Below, in pieces: positions 1 through 8,529 of a stretch of DNA of 56,216 nucleotides. Position numbers and translations under genes: made by a program. The notes under the pieces were generated by a model. That model worked only from the letters and a program-made list of their open reading frames with translations, did no database searches and was not told where the DNA came from. The stretch spans positions 1 through 56,216 of the forward strand of contig RQOG01000015.1 of NCBI GenBank assembly GCA_003854985.1, written 5' to 3'. The DNA comes from Calditrichota bacterium. GTDB lineage: Bacteria; Calditrichota; Calditrichia; Calditrichales; Calditrichaceae. Position 1 is the stretch's first letter, and each line of letters starts with the position of its first letter.

Positions 1-1
1 C

Positions 2-1069
2 CTGCCCGAACATTTACTGGACCAGATGCATATTCTGCCGCTCTCTAAAACAGAACAAGCCATTGGCGAATATCTGATCTGGAATATCCGCGACGACGGT
101 TACCTGGATCAGCAACTGATTTTGGAAAATGTGGCGGTATTGTATCACACCACCGTTGAAACAGTGGAAAAGGTTCTAAAAAAAATCCAGATGCTTGATC
201 CGACCGGTGTAGGCAGCCGCAATTTACGGGAATGCCTGATGGTTCAACTGGAAGAAGCCGGTAAGACCAATTCGCTTTCCTATAAAATTTTAAACGAATA
301 TTTTGATGATTTTAAGAACAAACGTTACGACAGATTAATATCAGCGCTGGAAACCACCCCGGAAAAAATGCAGGAAGCCGTGGATGAAATTCTGAGGTTA
401 AATCCTAAACCGGGCGAGGGTATATTTGATACGCGTAGTAATTATATTGTTCCCGATTTTACCGTGGAAAAAGTGGACGATAAGTTTGTGGTCAGTTTAA
501 ACGATTGGAATATTCCTCCTCTGCGCATCAGCAATACCTATAAAAAAATGCTGATGGACAGAAAAAATACGGATACGGAAACCAGGCAGTACATCCGTAA
601 AAAGGTTGAATCCGCCCGCTGGTTTATCTCATCCATTTACCAGCGTAAATTTACCATGCTTAAGGTAATGGAAGCGATCATAGAGAAGCAGAAAGATTTT
701 TTCAATAAAGGGCCGGAATATATTAAGCCGTTGATTATGCGGGAAATCGCAGAGATGATTGAAATGGATATTTCGACGGTCAGCCGGGTGGTAAACGGCA
801 AATATGTACAAATGGATTATGGCGTATATGAATTAAAATACTTTTTTAATGAACGCATCGAGAATGAGGAAGGCGAAGAGATCTCAACCCGGAAAATCAA
901 AAACGAAATCGCTGAAATGATTAAAAAAGAAGACTCGAAAGAACCTTTAAGCGATGAAAAGATATCGCAAATCTTAAAGGAGAAAGGCTTTCCCATTGCC
1001 CGGCGCACCGTTGCCAAATATCGGGAACAGCTTGATATTCCGATAGCCAGATTAAGAAGGGGTATTTAA
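2..1069 (+). CDS. rpoN: RNA polymerase sigma-54 factor, 5' end cut by window
   Basis: Sigma-54 directs RNA polymerase to -24/-12 promoters and needs an AAA+ enhancer-binding activator. The frame is open from base 2, eight codons before the first Met at base 26, so the gene starts outside the window. The visible part contains the core-binding region, a helix-turn-helix with 'STVSRVVNGKYVQ' (about residues 252-264 counted from the Met at 26) and the signature RpoN box 'ARRTVAKYR' (about 325-333, bases 998-1024), followed by the basic tail 'RLRRGI'. The N-terminal activator-interacting region is not visible. The gap to hslV is 106 bases with no clear terminator, so co-transcription is possible. 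Identity is secure from the RpoN box. Confidence 0.97.
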   Translation: MPEHLLDQMHILPLSKTEQAIGEYLIWNIRDDGYLDQQLILENVAVLYHTTVETVEKVLKKIQMLDPTGVGSRNLRECLMVQLEEAGKTNSLSYKILNEYFDDFKNKRYDRLISALETTPEKMQEAVDEILRLNPKPGEGIFDTRSNYIVPDFTVEKVDDKFVVSLNDWNIPPLRISNTYKKMLMDRKNTDTETRQYIRKKVESARWFISSIYQRKFTMLKVMEAIIEKQKDFFNKGPEYIKPLIMREIAEMIEMDISTVSRVVNGKYVQMDYGVYELKYFFNERIENEEGEEISTRKIKNEIAEMIKKEDSKEPLSDEKISQILKEKGFPIARRTVAKYREQLDIPIARLRRGI

Positions 1070-1175
1070 TTTTTCGCTTATTTCTTATCGTTTCCTGCCG
1101 TTTATTACTCTTGTAAACGAACAAATTAAGCATTTAACCGTACGTTAACCGATTATTAAAATATCAGGAGTTTTC

Positions 1176-1724
1176 ATGTATCAACATAATCCGGAAATAT
1201 TTTATGCCACAACGGTAATTGGCATCCGACATAACGGAAAAGTAGCCCTGGGCGGAGACGGCCAGGTTACCCTTGGCAACACCGTAATGAAACATTCGGC
1301 CACAAAAATCCGCCGTTTATATAATCAAAAAATACTGGCAGGCTTTGCCGGCGCCGCCGCCGACGCCTTTACGTTGTTCGAACGTTTTGAAGAAAAGCTG
1401 GAAAGATTTTCCGGTAATCTTCCGCGGGCATCGGTCGAACTTGCCAAAGACTGGAGATCTGACCGCTATCTGAGACGTCTTGAGGCGCTTCTAGCCGTGC
1501 TGGATGCCGAAAATACCTTCATTATATCCGGAACAGGCGATATCATAGAACCGGATGACGGAATCGCCGCCATCGGTTCGGGCGGACCGTATGCGTTGGC
1601 CGCCGCCCGTTGTTTAATAAAATTCTCGGAATTATCCGTAGAGGAAATTGTCAGAGAATCCCTGAACACGGCCGCGGACATCTGCATCTATACAAATAAG
1701 AATATTAAAGTTGAGGTTCTTTAA
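1176..1724 (+). CDS. hslV: ATP-dependent protease HslVU, peptidase subunit HslV
   Basis: HslV is the N-terminal-threonine peptidase that forms a dodecamer and degrades proteins unfolded by HslU in the cytoplasm. The 182-residue product has the family motifs '[14 protein letters not shown]', '[15 protein letters not shown]', '[12 protein letters not shown]' and '[13 protein letters not shown]'. By alignment with E. coli HslV, which starts at its catalytic threonine after Met, the catalytic residue is Thr12 in 'ATTVIGIR'. This leaves an 11-residue propeptide to be removed. The ATG at 1176 has an AGGAG ribosome site about 6 bases upstream. The stop TAA shares one base with the hslU ATG, so translation is probably coupled. 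Confidence 0.97.
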   Translation: MYQHNPEIFYATTVIGIRHNGKVALGGDGQVTLGNTVMKHSATKIRRLYNQKILAGFAGAAADAFTLFERFEEKLERFSGNLPRASVELAKDWRSDRYLRRLEALLAVLDAENTFIISGTGDIIEPDDGIAAIGSGGPYALAAARCLIKFSELSVEEIVRESLNTAADICIYTNKNIKVEVL

Positions 1725-3100
1725 TGAATAGTAAATCGAAAATCGATGAATTAACACCACAGCAAATCGTAAAAGAATTAGATAAATATATCATCGGCCA
1801 GGGTAAGGCTAAAAAGATGGTCGCCATTGCGCTGCGTAATCGCTGGCGCCGGCAAAAGGTTTCCGGAGAACTCCGTGAAGAAATTATGCCGAATAATATC
1901 ATTTTAATCGGCCCGACCGGCGTTGGTAAAACGGAAATATCCCGGCGGCTGGCAAAATTATCACAGGCCCCGTTTGTAAAAGTTGAGGCTTCCAAATTTA
2001 CCGAAGTCGGATACGTAGGCCGGGATGTGGAATCGATTATCCGGGACCTGATGGAAATCAGCGTACGGATGGTGCGGGAAGAAAAAACAAAAACCGTGGA
2101 AAGTAAAGCCCGCGAAAACGCCATAGAAAGAACGCTTGATCTGCTTCTGCCGCCCATTACATCCAAGCCAAAACCGGTCGGTGAAATGGATAACAATGAT
2201 GAATTGGAATTACGCCACCAGAGAACCAGGGAAAAATTGCGCAGTCAGTTACTGGACGGTTCGCTCGATAACCGCCAGGTAGAAATAAATGTTCCGGCGG
2301 ACAGCACGCCGATGATGCAGATTTTTTCTCCTTTGGGCATCGAAGAGATGGGCCTGAATATCCAGGAGATATTCGGCGGAATGATGCCGAAAAAGGTTAA
2401 AAAACGTAAAACAACCGTTGCCGAAGCAATGCGTATTCTCACCCAGCAGGAAGCGCAGAAACTTATAGATATGGAAGAGGTTATTCGGCTTGCGGTGCAG
2501 CGCGCCGAAAATTCCGGCATTGTTTTTCTTGATGAAATCGATAAAGTGGCCGGAGGCTCGTCGGGTAAAAGCGGTCCGGATGTTTCCCGCGAAGGCGTCC
2601 AGCGTGATCTTCTGCCCGTGGTGGAAGGAACCTCTGTGGTGACCAAATACGGTATGGTTAAAACAGATCATATTTTATTCATCGCTTCCGGGGCCTTTCA
2701 CGTCAGCAAACCTTCCGATCTGATTCCCGAACTTCAGGGACGCTTCCCTATCCGGGTTGAACTGAGCAGTCTTTCCGAGGAAGATTTTATCAGAATTCTG
2801 ACGGAACCGAAAAATGCTCTGATAAAACAATACCAGGCGCTTCTGGAAACGGAAAATGTTAACATCAAGTTTACCAAAGACGGCATTTCGGAAATCGCTA
2901 AAATTGCCTCAATCGTTAATTCCCGTTCGGAAAATATCGGGGCGCGCAGGCTGCATACCATTATGTCTACTTTGCTCGAAGATATTCTTTTTACGGTGCC
3001 CGAAGAAAAACCGGATCTGCTTACCATAACATCTAAAGAAGTTAAAGAGGCTCTGCAATCGGTAATAGAAGACGAAGATTTAAGCCGTTTTATATTGTAA
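1724..3100 (+). CDS. hslU: ATP-dependent protease HslVU, ATPase subunit HslU
   Basis: HslU is the AAA+ unfoldase of the HslVU (ClpYQ) protease; it forms a hexamer that feeds substrate into HslV. The 458-residue product has Walker A 'GPTGVGKT' at 63-70, the pore loop 'GYVGRD' at 96-101, an intermediate domain at about 110-245 and Walker B 'IVFLDEID' at 266-273. The C-terminus 'LSRFIL' matches the tail that HslU inserts into HslV. Length is normal for the family. The gene overlaps hslV by one base and is followed 25 bases later by a strong hairpin terminator, so hslV-hslU ends this transcription unit. Confidence 0.98.
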   Translation: MNSKSKIDELTPQQIVKELDKYIIGQGKAKKMVAIALRNRWRRQKVSGELREEIMPNNIILIGPTGVGKTEISRRLAKLSQAPFVKVEASKFTEVGYVGRDVESIIRDLMEISVRMVREEKTKTVESKARENAIERTLDLLLPPITSKPKPVGEMDNNDELELRHQRTREKLRSQLLDGSLDNRQVEINVPADSTPMMQIFSPLGIEEMGLNIQEIFGGMMPKKVKKRKTTVAEAMRILTQQEAQKLIDMEEVIRLAVQRAENSGIVFLDEIDKVAGGSSGKSGPDVSREGVQRDLLPVVEGTSVVTKYGMVKTDHILFIASGAFHVSKPSDLIPELQGRFPIRVELSSLSEEDFIRILTEPKNALIKQYQALLETENVNIKFTKDGISEIAKIASIVNSRSENIGARRLHTIMSTLLEDILFTVPEEKPDLLTITSKEVKEALQSVIEDEDLSRFIL

Positions 3101-3124
3101 TCATGTTTGTTTTGTCTTAAAAAT

Positions 3125-3159
3125 AAAAAATCGAAGGAAGAAAATTCTTTCGATTTTTT
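3125..3159 (+). terminator. Rho-independent terminator after hslU
   Basis: The arm AAAAAATCGAAGGAA (3125-3139) pairs with the arm 3145-3159 over 15 bp with one G-T wobble around a GAAAA loop, ending in six T. It lies 25 bases after the hslU stop and before the argF leader. Confidence 0.85.
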
Positions 3160-3219
3160 CCCTATAATATTGTATATTTTTCGGGTTTACAGATTCATTT
3201 ATTTATAACGGAGGTTGAC

Positions 3220-4137
3220 GTGAAAAAAGATTTTTTATCCATTGCGGATTATAGTAAAGATGAGATCTTACGGCTATTCGATATTACTAAAGAATTAAAA
3301 GATAAAACCCGACGAAAAGAAGAACACCATCTGTGCAAAGGTCTTTCCATGTCCATGATTTTTGCCAAGCCTTCCGCCAGAACACGGATTTCTTTTGAAA
3401 CCGGCATGTATCAGTTGGGCGGGTATGCGCTATACCTTAGTCCCGCCGATATAGGGATCGGCGCCAGGGAAGCTATCAAAGATATAGCCCAGGTTATTTC
3501 CCGCTATAATGATATTATCATGGCCCGGCTTTTTGCCCATGCGCATATTTTGGAGCTGGCAAAATACGCAACCGTACCGGTCATTAACGGGCTGACGGAT
3601 TATAATCATCCCTGCCAGGTGATGGCGGATATTTATACGGTTTTGGAACATCGGACAAACCTGAATGATCTTAAGGTTGTTTTTATCGGCGACGGCAATA
3701 ACGTGGCCAATTCCTGGATCAATTTGGCGGCAAAATTACCCATGCATCTGGTAATATGCTCGCCTTCCGGCTACGAACCGGATGCCGGAACATTGCAGTA
3801 TGCACGCAGCCAGAGCATCAGTACTATCGAAATTTTATCGGACCCGGTTTCTGCGGTAAAGGATGCCGATGTGGTTTATACGGATGTCTGGGCCAGCATG
3901 GGGCAGGAAGCCGAAGCCGCAAAACGCAAAAAAATATTCATTCCTTTCCAGGTAAACAGCGCCCTGATGAAACATGCCCGTAAAGACGCGTATGTGATGC
4001 ATTGCCTGCCGGCGCATCGTGGTGATGAAATTACCGATGAGGTCATCGACAGCGCACAATCGATCGTGTTCGATGAAGCGGAGAACCGGATGCATGTGCA
4101 AAAAGCGATTATCGTAAAACTGCTGAATAAAATGTAA
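3220..4137 (+). CDS. argF: Ornithine carbamoyltransferase
   Basis: ArgF transfers the carbamoyl group of carbamoyl phosphate to ornithine to give citrulline in arginine synthesis. The 305-residue product has the carbamoyl-phosphate motif 'SARTR' (52-56; SxRTR with Ala in place of the usual Thr), 'HPCQ' at 130-133, 'DVWASMG' at 222-228 and the ornithine-side motif 'HCLPAHRGDE' at 261-270, which separates it from aspartate carbamoyltransferase. The start is GTG at 3220 with a good CGGAGGT site 5 bases upstream. The gene stands alone between two terminators, with no other arg gene nearby. N-acetylornithine carbamoyltransferase, known in some Bacteroidetes, is the main alternative, but the motifs fit the ornithine enzyme better. 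Confidence 0.93.
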   Translation: MKKDFLSIADYSKDEILRLFDITKELKDKTRRKEEHHLCKGLSMSMIFAKPSARTRISFETGMYQLGGYALYLSPADIGIGAREAIKDIAQVISRYNDIIMARLFAHAHILELAKYATVPVINGLTDYNHPCQVMADIYTVLEHRTNLNDLKVVFIGDGNNVANSWINLAAKLPMHLVICSPSGYEPDAGTLQYARSQSISTIEILSDPVSAVKDADVVYTDVWASMGQEAEAAKRKKIFIPFQVNSALMKHARKDAYVMHCLPAHRGDEITDEVIDSAQSIVFDEAENRMHVQKAIIVKLLNKM

Positions 4138-4144
4138 AAAACCA

Positions 4145-4172
4145 GATAGCCGGATCCATTTACCCGGCTATC
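4145..4172. terminator. Bidirectional terminator between argF and the radical SAM gene
   Basis: GATAGCCGG (4145-4153) pairs perfectly with CCGGCTATC (4164-4172). A run of A precedes the hairpin, giving a T tract on the minus strand; 'TTAAATTTT' follows on the plus strand. It overlaps the stop codon of the convergent gene, so it can end both transcripts. Confidence 0.8.
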
Positions 4173-5578
4173 TTAAATTTTCTCCTGATTCTTTCCCCCG
4201 CTTTTCTGGTTCGTCTCGGCAGTGCTTTAATAAAATCTGTCGGGGTGCCAAGCCAGATTTTTCTTCTGATCCTTTTAATAGTTTTTAGAAGTTTTGGCAA
4301 AGCAATATGGCTATTTAAATAAATAATCGTGCTGATATCTTTAGGAATGCTCTCCAGGGCTGAGAAATGATCCCAGTTAATATTTGTTCGTTTTGCCAGA
4401 CCATTAGTTTCGGCGTAATTCCATAACTCCGTTCCTGGCAAAGGCGTCGCCAGAGAAATACCGCAGCTGTTTTTAGACGATGACTTATAAATCCATGAGA
4501 TCATTTTTTCAGTTTGCTTCAAATCCTCTATCTTCTCCACGGGAGAACCGGCAATGAAAGAGGCAAATACACTTATACCGGCTGAGTTCAACAGGGAAAT
4601 CGCCTGTTTATCGCCTTCTGTATGAACATTAAAATTCTTAAGATATCGAGCCACTTCCTGTGATCCGGATTCAATGCCAAATTCTACTTTGACCACGCCT
4701 AATTCTTTGAATAACTCTACATAGTCTTTATCGATAAGGTGCGTTCTGGCGGTAATATAATAGATTATCTTTCCGGTCAGATTCTTACGGCTTAATAAAT
4801 CATTGATCGCCGATAATCGTTTTTTACTGGTGGCGAACAGGTCATCTTCCACAAGAAGAGCATTGATATGATACTTTTTGTAAATATGTTCTATTTCTTC
4901 CGCAATGTATTCCGGTGAATGCTGTCTGAGTTTTTGCCACATCACGGAGGGTTGACAAAACCGGCATTTATACGGACAGCCACGGGAAGTAGTTAATTGC
5001 AGGCTTTTAAGATTGGATTTTAAAAACCATGAAAAATGATCGGCGTCGATGATGTCTTTCAATTCATCGATGGCATCGCGGTCCGGAAAAGGAATATCAT
5101 CCAAAGGCTCAATTAATTGGCATCGTCCGGTTTGAATAATCTGATTTTGATCCCAATACTGAATACCTGGCAGTGTTTTAATTTCATCTTCATTTTTTGT
5201 TAAAAGCCGTTTTACAATTTCCGATAACGTTCTTTCGCCTTCGCCGATAATTCCATAATTATAAATCCCCGGCATGGACCAGGGCGCCATGGTTATATGC
5301 TGACCACCTATAATTATTTTCCTGTCCGGGAGCGCCTCTTTTATTATTTCCGCCATCCGGCAGACCAGGTTAAAATTGTGCGTGAATGAAGTAAAACCTA
5401 TTAAATCCGGTCCAAAATCAATTACACGATATAAAGAATTAATATCAATATTGAATATACGAACCTGTATTGGATGGTCGATATTTTTCTTCAGATAAGA
5501 ACTTAAATAACAGATTCCCGTGGGAATATAATTCAGCTTCTTGTTTTTTAATGGATTGATCAGTGCGATTTTAAACAT
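4160..5578 (-). CDS. B12-binding radical SAM protein
   Basis: This is a cobalamin-binding-domain radical SAM enzyme of the large BchE/HpnJ-type family; the substrate cannot be named. From the Met at 5578 the protein has 472 residues. The N-terminal Rossmann-like B12 domain (about 1-130) contains 'PDLIGFTSFT' and 'IIIGGQHIT'. The [4Fe-4S]/SAM cluster motif CxxxCxxC is Cys201, Cys205, Cys208 in 'RGCPYKCRFCQP'. 'EFGIESGSQ' and 'TPLPGTELW' are further radical SAM features. The frame can be extended to a TTG at 5623, but the start at 5578 ('MFKIALINP') is the usual N-terminus and has a GGGATA site upstream. It is convergent with argF and divergent from the glycan genes, so a role in lipid or glycan modification is only a guess. 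Confidence 0.85.
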   Translation of the reverse strand: MFKIALINPLKNKKLNYIPTGICYLSSYLKKNIDHPIQVRIFNIDINSLYRVIDFGPDLIGFTSFTHNFNLVCRMAEIIKEALPDRKIIIGGQHITMAPWSMPGIYNYGIIGEGERTLSEIVKRLLTKNEDEIKTLPGIQYWDQNQIIQTGRCQLIEPLDDIPFPDRDAIDELKDIIDADHFSWFLKSNLKSLQLTTSRGCPYKCRFCQPSVMWQKLRQHSPEYIAEEIEHIYKKYHINALLVEDDLFATSKKRLSAINDLLSRKNLTGKIIYYITARTHLIDKDYVELFKELGVVKVEFGIESGSQEVARYLKNFNVHTEGDKQAISLLNSAGISVFASFIAGSPVEKIEDLKQTEKMISWIYKSSSKNSCGISLATPLPGTELWNYAETNGLAKRTNINWDHFSALESIPKDISTIIYLNSHIALPKLLKTIKRIRRKIWLGTPTDFIKALPRRTRKAGERIRRKFKIAG

Positions 5579-5623
5579 TATTATCCCGATTGTATTTTGA
5601 TTGAATAAAAAACTTTGACGCAA

Positions 5624-6132
5624 ATTTAATTTAAACTCAATTATTATACAATTATCCGAGTTATGCGATAGCTTTATCGCTTAATAGTGTATGAGAATTT
5701 CCACGCAAGGGAAAACATCGTTGGACGTTGATCGTGATCGTTGTCGAAATCATTTTTTTAATAAATTACGAATTACGAATTAAAACTGAGTAAGGAATAT
5801 TTGGTAATTTACCGCTTTGTCGTTGATCGTGATCGTTGTCGAGATCGGCAAAAAACAATACTTCGTCAATCGACGTCCCCTATTCGATAATAGAAATTCT
5901 AACCAATTCCGCATTAAAGCATTCATTATTCGTCGTTTCTGTCATTATTCCTTAAGGAGCGGCTAACGCCGTGAACACAACGAATCAATCCCTTTCAATT
6001 TAAGACTGCTTAGACGCTACGTTTCTCGCAGTGACATTGGGATTATCATTACCCCGAAATTCTTATTGAAGTTTTTAACTAAAACTTTTAACTTGCACAA
6101 ATTGTAAAATTAAAAAAATCCGGCAAAAAATA
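5624..6132. other. Non-coding spacer with decayed repeat-like sequence
   Basis: About 500 bases lie between divergent genes and hold no convincing reading frame. They contain a small hairpin (GCGATA 5665-5670 with TATCGC 5675-5680), a two-copy direct repeat described separately, a doubled 'ATTACGA' stretch near 5766-5780, and a segment near 6003-6040 ending in 'CTCGCAGTGAC' that resembles the degenerate intergenic repeats common in some genomes. Promoters for both flanking genes must lie here, but none is recognisable. Confidence 0.6.
5726..5846. repeat. 26-base imperfect direct repeat, two copies
   Basis: The copy at 5726-5751 begins CGTTGATCGTGATCGTTGTC and matches the copy at 5821-5846 except for one base (GAAATC versus GAGATC at the end). 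The copies lie 95 bases apart, and each contains GATCGTGATC. No transposase or array structure is nearby. Confidence 0.75.
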
Positions 6133-7095
6133 ATGCATATCATCGAAAAATTCAAAGATACGGACAAAGAGTGGTGGGATTCTTATGTCGATGAATCCGA
6201 TAACGGCACCATTTTCCATACCCGGAAGTTCTTAAGCTACCATCCGGCGGAACGCTTTAAAGACCATTCGCTGATTTTCAAACAGAAAAATTCCATACGG
6301 GGAATTTTCCCTGCAATAACATGGATGATGGACAAAGAAAAAGTTCTTTATTCTCACCGGGGCGCCTCATACGGAGGATTCGTATATCGCGACGCCGGCA
6401 TCAGGGATGCGTTCGACCTGGTTGAATCGCTTAAACGTTATGCCAAGGAAGAAGGTTTTAACCGGATTATCATTACGCTGCCTCCCATCGTTTATATGAC
6501 CAGGTATTCCAATTACCTGGATTTTGCCATGATTCAAAACGGTTTTCGCTACCTGAAACGGGAGATTTCCAGCGTATTGCAATTACCTTCCGAAAAAAAT
6601 GATATATTCAATCTGTTCAAATCGGAAGCCCGCACCGCAACCCGGAAATCAATGAAGAAAAACATTACGATTAAACTCAGTGATGATTATGATTCGTATT
6701 ATAAAATCTTAAAAGAAAATTTAATGCTGCGGCATAATGTTACGCCCACACATACGCTGGAAGAAATAAAAAGACTGCAATCGCTTTTTCCGGATAAAAT
6801 ACATCTTTGGGGAGCCTTTCTTGGCGACACAATGATCGCAGGGGTCGTCAACTTTATCTGTACAAAAGATGTAATTCTTGCTTTTTATATTTCCGATGAT
6901 AAAACCTATCAGGAATACCGGTCTGTGAATAATCTATTTTATCATATTTTTCAATGGGCCGTACAGGAAAATTATAAATTCTATGATTTTGGCATATTTA
7001 CCGTGAATATGGATCCGAACTGGGGACTTGGAAAATTTAAGGAAAGTTTTGGCGCCCGGGGATTATTCAGAGATACTTTCGAACTTCTTCTTTGA
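6133..7095 (+). CDS. FemAB/GNAT-like acyl- or aminoacyltransferase
   Basis: The 320-residue product resembles the Acetyltransf_6 / FemAB-like proteins often found in exopolysaccharide and capsule loci, where they are thought to acylate sugars or attach amino acids. Supporting stretches are 'GTIFHTRKFL' near the N-terminus, 'SHRGASYGGFVY', a basic helix 'EARTATRKSMKK' (about 164-175), and the C-terminal GNAT-like half with 'LWGAFLGDTMIAGVV' and 'YDFGIFTVN'. No signal peptide or membrane segment is seen, so it is probably cytoplasmic. The ribosome site before the ATG is poor. It begins a plus-strand run with a flippase 19 bases later and an AsnB-like gene. Function is by family resemblance only. 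Confidence 0.7.
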   Translation: MHIIEKFKDTDKEWWDSYVDESDNGTIFHTRKFLSYHPAERFKDHSLIFKQKNSIRGIFPAITWMMDKEKVLYSHRGASYGGFVYRDAGIRDAFDLVESLKRYAKEEGFNRIIITLPPIVYMTRYSNYLDFAMIQNGFRYLKREISSVLQLPSEKNDIFNLFKSEARTATRKSMKKNITIKLSDDYDSYYKILKENLMLRHNVTPTHTLEEIKRLQSLFPDKIHLWGAFLGDTMIAGVVNFICTKDVILAFYISDDKTYQEYRSVNNLFYHIFQWAVQENYKFYDFGIFTVNMDPNWGLGKFKESFGARGLFRDTFELLL

Positions 7096-7114
7096 AATGA
7101 AATAGGTATCCGAT

Positions 7115-8509
7115 TTGAAAAAAGCAATTAAAGACCTGTTTCTATATTTTATCGCCGGCGGCTTATCGCGGTTGTTCCCGATTCTTATCTTACCCTATAT
7201 TGCTCAGAAACTCACCCAGACAGAATTCGGCGTATTTTCGCTGTTCCAGTTATATCTGTCCCTGATTTCGGTTTTAATTTTACTGGGAGTTGACCAGGCT
7301 ATTTTCAGAAAAATTCCCGCAATAAAAGATGATAAACAAAAAAATGAAATAATCGGCGCCGTTTTGTATTTCATCCTTTGCCTATCGGTTTTATTAACAA
7401 TTTTATTTTTGCTGTTTGATACTCAGTTTAACCAATGGATGTTTGAAGGAAATCTGTTTCATCCGATGTGGATTGTTATCGGGTTTTCAATGATTACTTC
7501 CGTAGATGTTATTTTGACAACAAAGTTAAAAGCGGAAAAAAGAACCATTTTTTATTTTAACCTGATGTTGATCCGAAGCCTGTCGTTTCTCGCTTTGATT
7601 ATCATCCTGCTGGAATTAGGCTTGAAACTTGACGCCTATTTTATCGCCTTATTCATCTCCGAGATCATCATGTTGTTATTTATCTCTAAGGATATTAAGG
7701 ACGGTATAAAAGCCGGATTTTCGGTTAAGCTGTTCAAACAACTGGTTTATTATGGCCTGCCGCTTTCCGGCGTCGGCTTTGTTCTGCTGCTCATTTACCA
7801 GTTTGATCATTATCTTATTAAAGAATTATTTGGCGTGGAAATGACAGGAAATTATGCTTTCGCCTATAAATTTTCAGCCATTATCGGCACCATCATATTA
7901 ATTGCCAATAATGTCTGGCAGCAACGGTTATTCGAAAAAGGAGAAGAACTTGCCATCAGTTACATGAAAGAATACGCTGGATTAATGATAGTAATATGCA
8001 TCGGAAGTCTTCTTTTTATAATTTCAGTTTTTAACCTGTTTTCTCAGGTGCTGATTCCGGATGGATTCATCAAAATTCTTCTTTTAATACAAATTTTAGG
8101 TATTGGATTTACGTTCTATGGGCATAGTCAGATTCTCGATTCATTGATTCTGCAGAGAAACAACACCTTTATTTTGTTCATTTTTAACCTTATGGTTTTA
8201 ATTATAAACATCGTTCTGAATATGATTTTTTTGCCACTCTACGGATTGATTGCGGCTGCAGTCATCAGCGCCTTAAGTTATTTTTTGCTTTGGCTTTTTG
8301 TTATCATCTACCTGAAAGTTCACTGCCGTCAGCTTAAATTAATCAGTATGACGATTGAATTTACAATTTGTATTACACCACTGGTAATAAACCTTATCTT
8401 TGATACGCTTTTTATATCATGGTTATTGTTCTTATTGGTTTGTATTCTTTTAGTATATAAAAACAGAAAGATAATCAGCCAGATAAAAACAATATACGCT
8501 TTTGACTAA
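7115..8509 (+). CDS. Wzx-like polysaccharide flippase (MOP superfamily)
   Basis: This 464-residue protein is almost entirely hydrophobic, with about 12 to 14 predicted membrane helices from 'LFLYFIAGGLSRLFPILILP' at the N-terminus to 'LLFLLVCILLVYK' at the end. It has the N-terminal 'TEFGVFSLFQLYLSLISV' type signature of polysaccharide transport proteins, which flip lipid-linked oligosaccharide repeat units across the inner membrane. The start is TTG at 7115, with AGGT about 8 bases upstream; no ATG gives a complete first helix. It lies 19 bases after the FemAB-like gene and 20 bases before the AsnB-like gene, supporting a surface-glycan operon. The exported glycan is unknown. Confidence 0.85.
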   Translation: MKKAIKDLFLYFIAGGLSRLFPILILPYIAQKLTQTEFGVFSLFQLYLSLISVLILLGVDQAIFRKIPAIKDDKQKNEIIGAVLYFILCLSVLLTILFLLFDTQFNQWMFEGNLFHPMWIVIGFSMITSVDVILTTKLKAEKRTIFYFNLMLIRSLSFLALIIILLELGLKLDAYFIALFISEIIMLLFISKDIKDGIKAGFSVKLFKQLVYYGLPLSGVGFVLLLIYQFDHYLIKELFGVEMTGNYAFAYKFSAIIGTIILIANNVWQQRLFEKGEELAISYMKEYAGLMIVICIGSLLFIISVFNLFSQVLIPDGFIKILLLIQILGIGFTFYGHSQILDSLILQRNNTFILFIFNLMVLIINIVLNMIFLPLYGLIAAAVISALSYFLLWLFVIIYLKVHCRQLKLISMTIEFTICITPLVINLIFDTLFISWLLFLLVCILLVYKNRKIISQIKTIYAFD

Positions 8510-8529
8510 AACCAACTTATGGAATTATA

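Noticed and set aside
5726..5846. CRISPR array
   Set aside because: There are only two imperfect copies with a long gap and no cas genes.
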